This document shows positions 25,800 to 34,811 of a DNA stretch of 64,000 nt, piece by piece. Numbering within the stretch: position 1 is the first letter of the stretch; each line of letters begins with the position of its first letter. Below the pieces are notes generated by a model that searched no databases, was not told the origin of the DNA, and saw only the letters and a list, made by a program, of their open reading frames with translations. The translations under genes and the position numbers were made by a program. The DNA comes from Sphingobacterium alkalisoli (GTDB lineage: Bacteria; Bacteroidota; Bacteroidia; Sphingobacteriales; Sphingobacteriaceae): assembly GCF_005049105.1 (NCBI RefSeq), contig NZ_SUKA01000001.1, positions 62,001 through 126,000 on the forward strand. The letters run 5' to 3'.

Positions 25800-25961
25800 T
25801 TATTTTGATCCTGCAGCAACAACATCTTTTACGTTGTCATTGTGTACCATACTTTCTTTAAAAGTATACGCTCCAGTTTTTGCAGATTTAGTAGTAATGA
25901 TAACTTTAGTAAATTCTTTACCGCCACCTTTTTGTAACGATGCAACTGCCTTCTTTGCCAT
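25800..25961 (-). CDS. DUF4295 family protein, 53 residues
   Basis: A small basic protein read on the minus strand from ATG 25961: it starts MAKKAVASLQKGGGKEFTK and ends VVAAGSK. I recognise it as the DUF4295 family, which in Bacteroidetes always follows rpmB and rpmG and is thought to be ribosome-associated; that role is an inference from location and composition. Spacing to rpmG is 47 bases. It is below the length threshold of many gene finders. The N-terminal MAKKA and high Lys content resemble small ribosomal proteins. Confidence 0.85.
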   Translation of the reverse strand: MAKKAVASLQKGGGKEFTKVIITTKSAKTGAYTFKESMVHNDNVKDVVAAGSK

Positions 25962-26008
25962 GGTATTATTTTTTTTAAATTAATGGTCCTGAACCATCAA
26001 TAACGTGA

Positions 26009-26191
26009 TTACTTAATTTCCTTGTGAACAGTAACTTTTCTCAAAACAGGGTTGAATTTTTTCAACTCTAAACGCTCTGTAGTATTCTTTTTATTTTTTG
26101 TTGTGATGTAACGTGACATCCCTGGAAGACCACTTTCTTTGTGCTCAGTACATTCTAAGATTACTTGTACTCTATTTCCTTTTTTAGCCAT
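26009..26191 (-). CDS. rpmG: 50S ribosomal protein L33
   Basis: A 60-residue basic protein: [20 protein letters not shown] at the start, then [20 protein letters not shown] and [14 protein letters not shown], the standard L33 pattern. Only one Cys (in ECTEH) is present, so it is the zinc-free type without paired CxxC motifs. It is the second gene of the rpmB-rpmG-DUF4295 operon, 69 bases after rpmB. Confidence 0.97.
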   Translation of the reverse strand: MAKKGNRVQVILECTEHKESGLPGMSRYITTKNKKNTTERLELKKFNPVLRKVTVHKEIK

Positions 26192-26260
26192 TGTTTTACT
26201 TTATTAAAATCCCGAGGGACTAATGTTCATGAATATTTTTAATTAACAGGCGATTAAAGA

Positions 26261-26494
26261 CTAAACGTATCCTTTTTTGATAAATTTATTGATAACCGAA
26301 GTAATTCCGTTCTTGTTAATTGTTTTAATAGCAGATGTAGACACTTTTAAAGTTATCCAACGATCTTCTTCAGGAATATAAAAACGCTTAGTTTGCAAAT
26401 TCGGATAGAATTTACGTTTAGTTTTAACGTTCGAATGAGATACGTTATTTCCTGTTAATGCCGTTTTGCCTGTTAGATCACAAATTCTTGACAT
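26261..26494 (-). CDS. rpmB: 50S ribosomal protein L28
   Basis: A 77-residue basic protein with the L28 signature: SRICDLTGKTALTGNNVSHS at the N-terminus, KTKRKFYPNLQTKRFYIPEE in the middle and ISTAIKTINKNGI-like sequence near the end. It is the first gene of a small ribosomal operon with rpmG and DUF4295. A hairpin with CTTTGCA and TGCAAAG arms (26535-26553) sits in its upstream region. Confidence 0.97.
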   Translation of the reverse strand: MSRICDLTGKTALTGNNVSHSNVKTKRKFYPNLQTKRFYIPEEDRWITLKVSTSAIKTINKNGITSVINKFIKKGYV

Positions 26495-26534
26495 GATATT
26501 TATTTTTAATGTTGTCTATTTACACAAATTATCC

Positions 26535-26553
26535 CTTTGCACTCTCTGCAAAG
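26535..26553. promoter_or_regulatory. small inverted repeat upstream of rpmB
   Basis: CTTTGCA (26535-26541) and TGCAAAG (26547-26553) with a 5-base loop, 41 bases before the rpmB start codon. It could be a leader structure or a chance repeat; position is the only support. Confidence 0.3.
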
Positions 26554-26665
26554 AGTTTGCAAATATCTAAATTTTATTTGTGAAATACAATAGTGAAACA
26601 AGAATTATTTGAAATAAATAATTCAATAATCGGCTCTTATCGCAAATGTATATCTTTTATAATAT

Positions 26666-26673
26666 TATATTTG
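26666..26673 (+). promoter_or_regulatory. -7 promoter element (TATATTTG) before the small membrane protein and recO
   Basis: A perfect TAnnTTTG octamer 35 bases upstream of the ATG at 26709. It lies inside the longer frame starting at 26646, which supports the inner start. Confidence 0.5.
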
Positions 26674-26708
26674 TCTGCAGAAGGCAAAATAGTTTTCAAC
26701 AATTCACA

Positions 26709-26927
26709 ATGAACAAATATCTATTCCGCGGCATTCTCCTTTTACTGACCGGCATTGCTGCTGTGTATGGTGGAAACATCCTTATGGAAAGCGAAAATAG
26801 CACTTACAAAATTAGTATGGTAATCGGTGTGATTCTATTCGGAATGGGATTTCTCCTAATCATTTATAGTTTTTTTCGCAAAATAGACCGCAAAACTATT
26901 TTAGACAGAAGGAGAGAAAAGCAATAA
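26709..26927 (+). CDS. small two-helix membrane protein
   Basis: A 72-residue protein with two predicted membrane helices (RGILLLLTGIAAVYGG near residues 6-21 and VIGVILFGMGFLLIIYSF near 38-55) and a basic tail (RKTILDRRREKQ) that probably faces the cytoplasm. I do not recognise a family. A frame extension to 26646 would read through a -7 box, so ATG 26709 is used. It ends 7 bases before recO and is probably co-transcribed with it. Confidence 0.6.
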   Translation: MNKYLFRGILLLLTGIAAVYGGNILMESENSTYKISMVIGVILFGMGFLLIIYSFFRKIDRKTILDRRREKQ

Positions 26928-26934
26928 GAAAAAT

Positions 26935-27657
26935 ATGCTCCAGAAGACACGAGGAATTGTCCTCAAAGTCACTCATTATTCGGAAAACAGTGTCGTGGCT
27001 CAAATATTTACAGAAGACTTGGGGCTTCAATCGTATTTGATCAATGGTGCCAGAAAACCCAAAGCCAAAATCCACATCAATATTCTACAACCACTTCACC
27101 TCCTGGAGTTGGTGGTATATTATAAAGATAACAATACACTGCAGCGAATCAAAGAGGCGCAACAGTATCCTACACTGCAGCACATACCCTTAGATATTGT
27201 AAAAAGTTCATTAGCACTCTTTCTTAATGAAGTACTTTATAAAGTATTAAAACATCAACAACCCGATCCGCAACTATTTCATTTCATACATCAATCTATA
27301 TTGTGGCTGGATGAAACAGAAAGTCCTTTGGCCAACTTCCATCTTAGTTTTTTAATGAAATTGAGCAAGTTTTTAGGTTTTCTGCCTACGGTAAACCAAG
27401 ATCAAAAACCGTTCTTTGATCTAATTGACGGTGTGTTTACCGGATCGCTCCCGGCACACCAGCATATATTGCAGGAGCCACATACTACGATATTCCACAA
27501 TATACTTACGGCCAGTTATGAAGTATCCCATCGCTTTCATATGAAGCATGAGGATAGGATCTACCTTCTGCAAAAAATAATAGACTTCTATCGTCTGCAT
27601 ACGGAAAATTTTGGAGAAGTGAATTCGTTATACATTTTAGAAGAAATATTTCATTAG
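26935..27657 (+). CDS. recO: DNA repair protein RecO
   Basis: RecO helps load RecA on SSB-coated single-stranded DNA in the RecFOR pathway. The 240-residue protein has the N-terminal OB-fold start (KTRGIVLKVTHYSENSVVAQ, then FTEDLGLQSYLINGARKPKA near residues 23-42) and an all-helical C-terminal part. The zinc-finger Cys motif of some RecO proteins is not visible, as is common in Bacteroidetes. It follows the small membrane protein gene by 7 bases. Interleaved inverted repeats after the stop (27664-27710) could form a weak terminator. Confidence 0.92.
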   Translation: MLQKTRGIVLKVTHYSENSVVAQIFTEDLGLQSYLINGARKPKAKIHINILQPLHLLELVVYYKDNNTLQRIKEAQQYPTLQHIPLDIVKSSLALFLNEVLYKVLKHQQPDPQLFHFIHQSILWLDETESPLANFHLSFLMKLSKFLGFLPTVNQDQKPFFDLIDGVFTGSLPAHQHILQEPHTTIFHNILTASYEVSHRFHMKHEDRIYLLQKIIDFYRLHTENFGEVNSLYILEEIFH

Positions 27658-27795
27658 GCTTCCCAACAGTTATCTCAATATTTGAGTTACTACTAAAAAA
27701 ACACTGTTGTCCTACACGTACATCATACAGAAAGTATATTTGTCAATTCGGAATTGATTCTCGATATTTAATGTCAAATTAAATTTATAACAATT

Positions 27796-28287
27796 ATGGA
27801 ATGGTATCTAAAAGTCGTTCGCGACAATTACGCTAATTTTAACGGTCGTGCACGCCGTAAGGAATTTTGGATGTTCACCTTGTTCAATTTTATAATCAGC
27901 TCAATCCTCGCTATTATTGATCAGGTAATGGGGCTAACTTATGGTATAGAAAATCAAATCGGTATGGAAAATGGCATCTTACAATCCATCTACGGCCTGG
28001 CCGTCTTTATTCCTTCACTAGCGGTTGCAGTTCGAAGATTGCAGGATACGAGTAAGTCTGGATGGAATCTTTTGTGGGTATTTACTTGTATTGGTATATT
28101 TTACATATTGTATCTTTATATCGTAGAAGGCGACCACGGACAAAATAAATATGGGCCAGATCCCAAAGAAGACGAAAATCAAGACCCTTTTGCTGGACAA
28201 CGTCAGGCATTTCAGGACCCCAATAATCCCTACAATACCAATCCGCCCACACCCAATAATCCTTTCGACGGCAATAGACCGATCTAA
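27796..28287 (+). CDS. DUF805 domain-containing membrane protein
   Basis: A 163-residue inner-membrane protein. It has the DUF805 signature: WYLKVVRDNYANFNGRARRK with EFWMF after it (residues 3-27), three to four membrane helices, and VRRLQDTSKSGWN near residues 78-90. The C-terminal 45 residues are hydrophilic, rich in Pro and Asn (NPPTPNNPFD) and probably disordered. The family (E. coli YhaH/YhaI) has no firmly known function. The gene stands alone and ends at a terminator shared with the convergent cold-shock gene. Confidence 0.87.
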   Translation: MEWYLKVVRDNYANFNGRARRKEFWMFTLFNFIISSILAIIDQVMGLTYGIENQIGMENGILQSIYGLAVFIPSLAVAVRRLQDTSKSGWNLLWVFTCIGIFYILYLYIVEGDHGQNKYGPDPKEDENQDPFAGQRQAFQDPNNPYNTNPPTPNNPFDGNRPI

Positions 28288-28307
28288 AAAGGCATTGATA
28301 AGCATAA

Positions 28308-28342
28308 AAAAGCCCGTATTCAGAACTTGAATACGGGCTTTT
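28308..28342. terminator. bidirectional terminator between the DUF805 gene and csp
   Basis: A perfect 15-bp stem (28308-28322 with 28328-28342, 5-base loop) with A at one foot and T at the other. It can end both convergent transcripts. Confidence 0.9.
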
Positions 28343-28366
28343 CACAATAAATATATGTAGAATCTA

Positions 28367-28558
28367 TTAGATAACTTTTACATTTACCGCGTTAAGACCT
28401 TTGCGGCCTTGATCCACATCGTAAGAAACATTGTCGTTCTCACGAATTTTGTCAATTAATCCAGATACGTGAACGAAAATCTCGCTCTCTCCAGAATTTG
28501 GAATGATGAAACCGAAGCCTTTGGTTTCATTAAAGAATTTTACTACTCCTTCTTGCAT
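28367..28558 (-). CDS. cold-shock family single-strand nucleic-acid-binding protein
   Basis: A 63-residue OB-fold protein with the two RNA-binding motifs of the CspA family, GVVKFFNETKGFGFI (RNP1-like, residues 4-18) and EIFVHVSGL (RNP2-like, near 26-34). Such proteins melt RNA structure at low temperature or during normal growth. The start follows an AT-rich leader of about 80 bases, which could be a structured 5' region as in other csp genes. It is monocistronic and ends at the shared terminator. I do not assign a specific csp letter. Confidence 0.93.
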   Translation of the reverse strand: MQEGVVKFFNETKGFGFIIPNSGESEIFVHVSGLIDKIRENDNVSYDVDQGRKGLNAVNVKVI

Positions 28559-28720
28559 TGTATTAAGGTATTATTTTCTCTAAAGATATTAATTTTTTTG
28601 AAAAGATGTATTTTTTTTGAAAACAACTTTAAACGCTCGTAGTTGTTCCGTGTCTATCCAATACATAAAAACGGTAGAGTTTTTGAAGTACTTTTACATA
28701 TATTTAGAATCAAACATTTT

Positions 28721-29440
28721 ATGAAAAAATTATTAGGTATCATTATGTTAACAGGCGCGATGGCATTAGCACAAGCACAAACAGGAAATGTAGAAAACAG
28801 TCGTAAGGTAGCGACCAAAGGCTTCTCCGAACGCGAAGTAACGCCAGACATCATTTATCTTTCCATTAATTTGAAAGAATTTTATATGGATGGAAATACC
28901 AAGAAAAAAGTTCTTATTGAAACACTAGAAAAGCAGTTGTACGATGCTGCGCTGGCAAATGGTGTAAAAAAAGAGGATTTTACCATTCAAAATGTATATA
29001 GTTATAACTATAATACGAAGAAAAAGGGAGCCGAACTATTGCAGGCGCGCCAATATCGTCTCAAAATATCTAATCTCAACAATTTAGACGCCATGTTGGA
29101 TAAAGTAGATCCATTTGGAATTGAAAGCACATCTATTAGTGGATACGATCACTCCCAGAAAAAAGAAATTGAGAAGGAATTAAAAACAGAAGCGGTAAAA
29201 GATGCGCGTCGCAACGCAGAAATATTAGCAGAAGCAGATCAACAAGAAGTAGGAAAGGCTTTGGTCATCAATGACAACAGTAGTATGAATTTTAATGATC
29301 TCATTCCACAACCCCGTATGATGTCTTATGCAAAAGCCGCCAGCGACTCCGTAATGGAATCAAGTGGAAATGGCCTCAATATAGACATTCGCCCCATCAA
29401 ATTGACCTGTTATATAGATGTGGTATTTGAGCTAAAATAA
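28721..29440 (+). CDS. SIMPL (DUF541) domain secreted protein
   Basis: A 239-residue protein with a signal peptide (residues 1-20, ending ALAQAQ), so periplasmic or outer-membrane associated. The SIMPL/DUF541 domain is visible: KVATKGFSEREVTPDIIYLS near residues 29-48, a central QARQYRLKISNLNNLDAML, and KTEAVKDARRNAEILAEA near 144-161. E. coli YggE and animal SIMPL share the fold; the exact role is unclear, with links to oxidative stress in YggE. The frame reaches 28643, but ATG 28721 fits the signal peptide and follows a TATATTTA -7-like box at 28699-28706. Confidence 0.87.
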   Translation: MKKLLGIIMLTGAMALAQAQTGNVENSRKVATKGFSEREVTPDIIYLSINLKEFYMDGNTKKKVLIETLEKQLYDAALANGVKKEDFTIQNVYSYNYNTKKKGAELLQARQYRLKISNLNNLDAMLDKVDPFGIESTSISGYDHSQKKEIEKELKTEAVKDARRNAEILAEADQQEVGKALVINDNSSMNFNDLIPQPRMMSYAKAASDSVMESSGNGLNIDIRPIKLTCYIDVVFELK

Positions 29441-29534
29441 TAAAAAGGTGCCGTGGAACTTCCTCAGAACAATCGTTTCAAAAAGTTCCCGTGGCTAAAA
29501 TGCACATGGACAGAAAGTGTATTTTAACATAAAA

Positions 29535-29571
29535 AATAGTGCTTAGTTGAAAAAATTAAGCACTATTTTTG
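29535..29571 (+). terminator. hairpin terminator overlapping the -7 box of the next gene
   Basis: AATAGTGCTTA (29535-29545) pairs with TAAGCACTATT (29557-29567), followed by a T-run. The same bases hold TATTTTTG (29564-29571), a -7 element whose end is four bases before the next ATG. One short stretch seems to serve as both terminator and promoter. Confidence 0.65.
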
Positions 29572-29575
29572 TTAC

Positions 29576-29944
29576 ATGTCTAAAACAAGAATATTTGCAT
29601 TAATTATTATCGTCATCATGCTCGCAGCAATTGTGACCAATCCTAAGGAGGAAACGTTTTATTCTGCCGTAAAAGAAAAAGCGACGCTTTTAGTGGAGAA
29701 ACAGCTCAATTACGAACACCGAGATGCATTAGATCTCGGCATGACCTTATTTGGGAATCGCATTGTTGACGAGTTTGTGGAGAATAATGTGAAGATAAAA
29801 AACTATTATCTGTTCTCTGTGGTAAGCCTCAAATGGCAGGGTGAAGAAACTCCAATAGGGGGCGGAGCTTTTAAAAAGATATGGTTTAGTTCAAAAATTG
29901 ATGAAAAAGCAGAAGAGATCGTTGATATTCTCAAAACATTATAA
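29576..29944 (+). CDS. small membrane-anchored protein, DUF4359-like
   Basis: A 122-residue protein with one N-terminal membrane helix (ARIFALIIIVIMLAAIVTNP-like, residues 5-22) followed by a soluble domain. The NPKEETFYSAVKEKA stretch after the helix and the late SVVSLKWQGEE resemble the DUF4359 family, which has no known function. The start is four bases after a -7 box, so the mRNA is probably leaderless. The stop codon overlaps the truC start (TAATG at 29942-29946), implying translational coupling. The family assignment is moderate at best. Confidence 0.6.
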   Translation: MSKTRIFALIIIVIMLAAIVTNPKEETFYSAVKEKATLLVEKQLNYEHRDALDLGMTLFGNRIVDEFVENNVKIKNYYLFSVVSLKWQGEETPIGGGAFKKIWFSSKIDEKAEEIVDILKTL

Positions 29945-30639
29945 TGTTAGAAATACTCTACAAAGATGAAAATCTTATCGCCATCAATAAACCTCACGGT
30001 CTATTGGTACACCGATCTTCCATTGCAGCAGACACATCATTATTTGCACTGCAACTCCTCCGGGATCAAATCGGTAAAACAGTTTATCCCGCACATCGTC
30101 TCGACAGAAAGACCGGGGGTGTCCTATTATTTTCGTTAGATAAAGAAACTGACCAGCTGATTCAACCCCTATTTGCCAGTAAAGCGATTAAAAAAAGATA
30201 CATATCAATATTAAGGGGCTTCTGTGTTGAAGAAGGTACAATAGACTATCCCTTGGCTAAAGAAAATGGTATTATTCAAGAAGCCGTAACACACTTCAAA
30301 AAGCTGGCGCAAGCGGAGATTGGTATTCCTTCCGGAAAGTTTCCAACTTCACGTTATTCGTTGGTAGAAGCTACTCCCGAAACCGGGCGAATGCATCAAT
30401 TAAGACGACATTTTGCGCACATTCTCCATCCCATAATAGGTGACAGGCCACATGGATGCAACAAACAGAATAGGCTTTGGAAAGAACTATTTGAGATGGA
30501 CACGATGATGTTACATGCGCAATCACTTGACTTTATTCACCCTCGCACACAAGAAAGTATACATATTAAAGCCGCTCTACAACCTGAGTTTCATCGTGTA
30601 CTCAATATACTATCTATAGCTAATCCCCAACAAGCATGA
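29944..30639 (+). CDS. truC: RluA-family pseudouridine synthase, TruC-like
   Basis: A 231-residue pseudouridine synthase. TruC makes pseudouridine 65 in tRNA. Visible motifs: LYKDENLIAINKPHGLLVHR near residues 5-24, AHRLDRKTGGVLLF near 50-63 with the catalytic Asp at about 54, ETGRMHQLRRHF near 140-151 and HPIIGDRPHG. The order and the absence of an S4 domain fit TruC rather than RluA/RluD, but substrate choice cannot be seen from sequence. It overlaps the genes on both sides (TAATG upstream, ATGA at 30636 downstream). Confidence 0.88.
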   Translation: MLEILYKDENLIAINKPHGLLVHRSSIAADTSLFALQLLRDQIGKTVYPAHRLDRKTGGVLLFSLDKETDQLIQPLFASKAIKKRYISILRGFCVEEGTIDYPLAKENGIIQEAVTHFKKLAQAEIGIPSGKFPTSRYSLVEATPETGRMHQLRRHFAHILHPIIGDRPHGCNKQNRLWKELFEMDTMMLHAQSLDFIHPRTQESIHIKAALQPEFHRVLNILSIANPQQA

Positions 30640-31469
30640 TCAACAATTTCTTAATCGAAATATTTTTAACCATTACTGGGGTAGGGGCAGTATCTGGTCT
30701 ACATTATGAAAATAACACCCTTTTTTTGATATCAGACAACAGCAATTATCTGTATACGTATCGGATTCCCGAAAGCAAGCTCGACAGGTATTTACTCTAT
30801 GAAGGAAAAGACAATAATGAACAAGTAAAAAAGTCTGAAAAACTTGATATGGAGTCCGTTTTTAAAAACAACAATGAATTCTATGTATTTGGCTCCGGAT
30901 CGACAAAAAATAGAAATCATCTTTTTAGGTTTAATCCAGATAGACCCAGTGTAGTAAAACATCAAAAAATGGCTAAAAAACTCGATCAGATCAAGAAGTC
31001 AATAGCCATTGCAGATGAAGACTTTAATATTGAGGGTTCTTTTATCTATGAAGATTATTTCTATTTATTCAACAGAGGAAATGGTCCCGGTAACCGAAAT
31101 GGGATAATCCTCGTAGATAAATGGTTTAAAAAACCTGCACAATTTTTTCCAGTTTCACTTCCTCATTACGAACAAGGCATAGCTGGTTTTACAGACGCTA
31201 TACGGATAGACAACATCATTTATTTTTTAGCGGCGATTGAGGAAACAAAATCTACATACGAAGACGGGGAAAAGGGTGGGAGTCTATTTGGCAAAATGAA
31301 TTTAGCAACAAGAGAGATTCTCGAATTAAAAATGATTTCTAAAACGCATAAGTTTGAGGGGATCACCTTGATGGAAACAAGCGACAATGATTTGGTTTTT
31401 TTGCTTTGTGAAGATCCGGACGACGATAGCCTTGAAACGACTATCTACAAACTTACCATAAGAAGGTAA
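30636..31469 (+). CDS. DUF6929-like beta-propeller protein
   Basis: A 277-residue protein with repeated beta-strand blades (NTLFLISDNSNYLYTYRIPE, FYVFGSGSTKNRNHLFRFNP, SFIYEDYFYLFNRGNGPGNR), the look of a DUF6929-type propeller. An N-terminal hydrophobic segment (FLIEIFLTITGVGAV) could be a weak signal, but no clear cleavage site is seen. It overlaps the truC stop by four bases (ATGA), so it is translationally coupled to it. No catalytic residues are recognised; function unknown. Confidence 0.65.
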   Translation: MINNFLIEIFLTITGVGAVSGLHYENNTLFLISDNSNYLYTYRIPESKLDRYLLYEGKDNNEQVKKSEKLDMESVFKNNNEFYVFGSGSTKNRNHLFRFNPDRPSVVKHQKMAKKLDQIKKSIAIADEDFNIEGSFIYEDYFYLFNRGNGPGNRNGIILVDKWFKKPAQFFPVSLPHYEQGIAGFTDAIRIDNIIYFLAAIEETKSTYEDGEKGGSLFGKMNLATREILELKMISKTHKFEGITLMETSDNDLVFLLCEDPDDDSLETTIYKLTIRR

Positions 31470-31528
31470 TCGATTGCGCAATTTTACTGATCTCATAAAA
31501 AGATCCTCTTTATTGTTGTTTAAATAAC

Positions 31529-31536
31529 TATTTTTG
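31529..31536 (+). promoter_or_regulatory. -7 promoter element of gcvT (TATTTTTG)
   Basis: A perfect TAnnTTTG octamer, 73 bases upstream of the gcvT ATG. The leader shows no glycine-riboswitch-like conserved sequence. Confidence 0.45.
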
Positions 31537-31609
31537 TAAAAAACATTACTTATATAAATAGAACATCAACTTGTTTCCTTGTTGCTCCCAAAAAAATAAC
31601 TATAAATAA

Positions 31610-32689
31610 ATGAAAAACACTGCTTTAACAGACCTACATATATCATTAGGTGCTAAAATGGTTCCTTTCGCCGGCTTCAATATGCCCGTGCAATATTCCG
31701 GTATTAATGATGAGCACGAGACAGTACGGACGGCCGTTGGCGTTTTCGATGTAAGTCATATGGGCGAATTTATATTAAAAGGAGAAAAAGCGTTGGATCT
31801 GATCCAAAAGATCTCTTCAAATGACGCCGCGAAACTCTACGACGGCAAAGTGCAGTATGGGTATATTCCCAATGAAGACGGGGGTATTGTAGACGACTTT
31901 TTAACGTACCGTATCGACGACATTACATATTTATTAGTGGTAAATGCTTCTAATATCGAAAAGGACTGGAACTGGATCAGTAAATACAACACCGAAGGTG
32001 TCGAGATGAAAAACATATCTGATCAAACTTCATTGTTAGCAATCCAAGGTCCTAAAGCAGCAGATGCATTACAATCGCTAACAGATATCGACCTCGCTCC
32101 AATGGAATACTATACCTTTCAAAAAGGAAAATTTGCTGGCGTAGACAATGTAATTGTATCAGCTACCGGATACACAGGCGCTGGAGGTTTCGAAATCTAT
32201 GTTGCGAATGAAGATGTTAAGAAAGTATGGGAAGCCATATTTAAAGCCGGTGCGGATTATGGTATCAAACCAATAGGATTAGCCGCACGCGATACATTGC
32301 GTCTGGAAATGGGATTCTGCCTATATGGTAATGACATAGATGACAACACATCGCCGTTTGCCGCTGGCTTAGGTTGGGTGACAAAATTCACAAAAGACTT
32401 TGTAAATTCAGCTGGTCTTAAAGCGGAAAAAGAAAATGGAGTTACCCAGAAATTAGTTGGTTTTGAAATGATCGATAGAGGTATCCCACGTCACGACTAT
32501 GAAATAACTGATGTTGATGGTGCCATCATCGGGCGTGTAACTTCGGGTACACAGTCTCCTTCATTGAAAAAATCTATTGGTCTCGGCTATGTCAATGCTG
32601 CCTTCGCAAAAGAAGGTACCGAAATTTATATCAATATTCGCAATCAAAAGGTGAAAGCGGTAGTCAAAAAACCACCGTTTATAAAATAA
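31610..32689 (+). CDS. gcvT: aminomethyltransferase, T protein of the glycine cleavage system
   Basis: GcvT transfers the one-carbon unit from the aminomethyl-lipoyl H protein to tetrahydrofolate, releasing ammonia. The 359-residue enzyme has [15 protein letters not shown] near residues 15-29, FDVSHMGEF near 47-55, the domain with [32 protein letters not shown] near 224-242 and the C-terminal [20 protein letters not shown]. Length and motifs are standard. gcvH and gcvP are not beside it, the usual dispersed arrangement in Bacteroidetes. A shared terminator follows. Confidence 0.96.
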   Translation: MKNTALTDLHISLGAKMVPFAGFNMPVQYSGINDEHETVRTAVGVFDVSHMGEFILKGEKALDLIQKISSNDAAKLYDGKVQYGYIPNEDGGIVDDFLTYRIDDITYLLVVNASNIEKDWNWISKYNTEGVEMKNISDQTSLLAIQGPKAADALQSLTDIDLAPMEYYTFQKGKFAGVDNVIVSATGYTGAGGFEIYVANEDVKKVWEAIFKAGADYGIKPIGLAARDTLRLEMGFCLYGNDIDDNTSPFAAGLGWVTKFTKDFVNSAGLKAEKENGVTQKLVGFEMIDRGIPRHDYEITDVDGAIIGRVTSGTQSPSLKKSIGLGYVNAAFAKEGTEIYINIRNQKVKAVVKKPPFIK

Positions 32690-32696
32690 TTACATC

Positions 32697-32735
32697 AACA
32701 AAAAGGGCTAAAATAAAATTTTAGCCCTTTTTGTT
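32697..32735. terminator. 18-bp bidirectional terminator after gcvT
   Basis: Arms 32697-32714 and 32718-32735 are perfectly complementary with a 3-base loop, and T-runs lie on both strands. The last codons of the convergent small membrane gene (from 32721) lie inside one arm, so that gene's tail contributes to the hairpin. Confidence 0.9.
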
Positions 32736-32954
32736 TTTCTCTTGCTTAATCAGAGGCGGCTTTCGTAACTCCGGTTTAACCTGATTTCGAACGTATTTTA
32801 AAAGCACCATTTTTAGGTAGATCAGTACCACGCCAATCGCTATAGCCAATCCCAAGATCAGCATATTTCCACTTTTATAAGCGGCAATACCACTCATAAT
32901 CAGAAAAACAATTCCAAGATTCAGTAATACATTTAAGATAATTTGCTTCTTCAT
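32721..32954 (-). CDS. small two-helix membrane protein, DUF6358-like
   Basis: A 77-residue protein with two hydrophobic helices (VLLNLGIVFLIMSGIAAY near residues 8-25 and LILGLAIAIGVVLIYLKMVL near 31-50) and a basic tail (KPPLIKQEKNKKG). It resembles the DUF6358 small membrane proteins of Sphingobacteriaceae, but I hold that only loosely. A -7 box TATCTTTG lies at 33061-33068, about 105 bases upstream. The 3' end overlaps the gcvT terminator hairpin. Function unknown. Confidence 0.6.
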   Translation of the reverse strand: MKKQIILNVLLNLGIVFLIMSGIAAYKSGNMLILGLAIAIGVVLIYLKMVLLKYVRNQVKPELRKPPLIKQEKNKKG

Positions 32955-33114
32955 TTTTTTTGCCTCTTTTTATCTTTCTCTATTAAAAATAAAGCCCTAC
33001 ATAGAATAGGTCCTAGGTGTACTGATTTTAAAGCTCACCATTCATATCCCTATCCTTTCACAAAGATACGTGAAGTTTTATAGATGAAGTACCCCGACAT
33101 ACTTTTAATATACA

Positions 33115-33155
33115 AAACAGTCTCCTAAACAACATACAAATTTAGGAGACTGTTT
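33115..33155 (-). terminator. 15-bp hairpin after the glutamate dehydrogenase gene
   Basis: AAACAGTCTCCTAAA (33115-33129) pairs perfectly with 33141-33155 across an 11-base loop; a short T-run follows on the minus strand. It lies 47 bases after the stop codon. Confidence 0.8.
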
Positions 33156-33202
33156 ACGCAATTGATCGGACATAATATCTGCGATGATTTTAAATGTTTT
33201 CT

Positions 33203-34618
33203 CTACGGGAATATACCTAATTCCTCGTAAGAAACACCGACTTTGTTAATCGCACAAATAAATGCCGCAGTACGCATATCCTCGACACCAGGCGTATTGA
33301 CATAGATTTCCCTTATTTCTTGATAAGAACCCATCATCGTGTCTTCAAGTCCGGAATGAACGAGGTCAATTTCATCAGGGCCCTTAAGGATGATTTTACG
33401 TTCTATATCCGAAACTTTCTTATTGGTCATGTTTTCTACAGAATTGATAATCTCGGCATACCTATTTTCACTAAATCGCTTTTCTAAACGACCATACCGC
33501 ACATGACTCAGATTTTTTAACCATTCAAAGTAAGAAACAGTAACACCACCTGCATTCAGGAACATGTCTGGAATGACCAGTACGCCTTTGGCGAGTAAAA
33601 TTTCGTCTGCATCTGGAGTCAAGGGACCATTTGCAGCTTCACCTATGATCTTCGCTTGAATACGGGAAGCATTGTCTTTATGAATTACCGATTCTAAAGC
33701 TGCTGGAATAAGGATATCGCATGCTTGCTCCAAACCTTCGGAGACATTCTCTATATTTATAGCATTCGGGAAATTCAATAACGAACCGCTCTTTGCACGA
33801 TGCGCCTGCGCCATATCTACATCTATTCCATTTTCATCGTATATAGCTCCATTATATTCTATCAATCCCACGATAATAGCTCCTGCATACTGAAAATATT
33901 TAGCAGCATGATAGCCTACGTTTCCTAGGCCCTGTACGATAATTCTTTTCCCTTTTATACCTGTAGTAAGACCCAGTTTTGCCATATCTTCTTCAAAAGA
34001 ACAGGCCTCTCGGACACCAAAGAATACACCTAGCCCGGTTGCTTCTACACGCCCCCTAACACCTCCCTGCGAAATGGGTTTACCTGTAACGCAAGCCATG
34101 GCATTAACATCGTTGGGATTCAAAGAAGAATACGTATCTACTATCCAACTCATCTCACGACCACTTGTACCGTAATCGGGTGCGGGAACATCAATACCTG
34201 GCCCAATAAAATTCTTTTTACATAATTCAGAGGTGTAGCGACGCGTGATTTTCTCTAATTCAAATACAGTATATTTTTTAGAGTCTATTTTTATCCCTCC
34301 TTTTCCTCCACCAAAAGGGACATTCACAATGGCACATTTATACGTCATAAGTGCCGCCAGCGCCATCACCTCATCCTGGTTTACTTCCATACTAAAGCGG
34401 ATCCCTCCTTTACAAGGTAACTTGTGGTGTGAGTGCTGCACACGATAGGCTTCTATTACTTCCACGCCATCACCGATACGCACCGGAAACTTGACACGCA
34501 ATATAGAATTACACGCCTTGATCTGCTCTAATATACCAGCAGAAAATCGTGTAAATTTGGCCGCCTTATCAAAGCTTTGTCCTACCCCTTTGAAAAAACT
34601 GTATTCACCTGTAGACAT
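33203..34618 (-). CDS. gdhA: Glu/Leu/Phe/Val dehydrogenase (glutamate dehydrogenase)
   Basis: The enzyme interconverts glutamate and 2-oxoglutarate plus ammonia, using NAD(P). The 471-residue protein has the catalytic-domain motifs [10 protein letters not shown] near residues 68-77 and PFGGGKGGI near 99-107 (substrate and catalytic Lys), the Rossmann motif [15 protein letters not shown] near 228-242, and [13 protein letters not shown] followed by [12 protein letters not shown]. These fit hexameric GDH of the GDH-1/-2 type. Amino-acid specificity cannot be fixed by eye, so the broad family name is safest. Monocistronic, with a terminator downstream. Confidence 0.92.
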   Translation of the reverse strand: MSTGEYSFFKGVGQSFDKAAKFTRFSAGILEQIKACNSILRVKFPVRIGDGVEVIEAYRVQHSHHKLPCKGGIRFSMEVNQDEVMALAALMTYKCAIVNVPFGGGKGGIKIDSKKYTVFELEKITRRYTSELCKKNFIGPGIDVPAPDYGTSGREMSWIVDTYSSLNPNDVNAMACVTGKPISQGGVRGRVEATGLGVFFGVREACSFEEDMAKLGLTTGIKGKRIIVQGLGNVGYHAAKYFQYAGAIIVGLIEYNGAIYDENGIDVDMAQAHRAKSGSLLNFPNAINIENVSEGLEQACDILIPAALESVIHKDNASRIQAKIIGEAANGPLTPDADEILLAKGVLVIPDMFLNAGGVTVSYFEWLKNLSHVRYGRLEKRFSENRYAEIINSVENMTNKKVSDIERKIILKGPDEIDLVHSGLEDTMMGSYQEIREIYVNTPGVEDMRTAAFICAINKVGVSYEELGIFP

Positions 34619-34811
34619 AAAATGGTTTATTTAATCTGTTTATAATTTTCAATAAAATTACCAAAAAACAAGACATAAATATTTAAAAATCAACGGAAAG
34701 TGAATTTTTAATAACTTTTTAGCCGTAGCCCCATATTGTTAAAAAATAATAAGCAAAGATCTGAATTGATTAAAATCTTGCTAGGTTTCTCTTGAAAAAT
34801 CGACAAAAAAG

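Noticed and set aside
31470..31609. Glycine riboswitch upstream of gcvT
   Set aside because: The leader is short and AT-rich with no conserved aptamer-like core.
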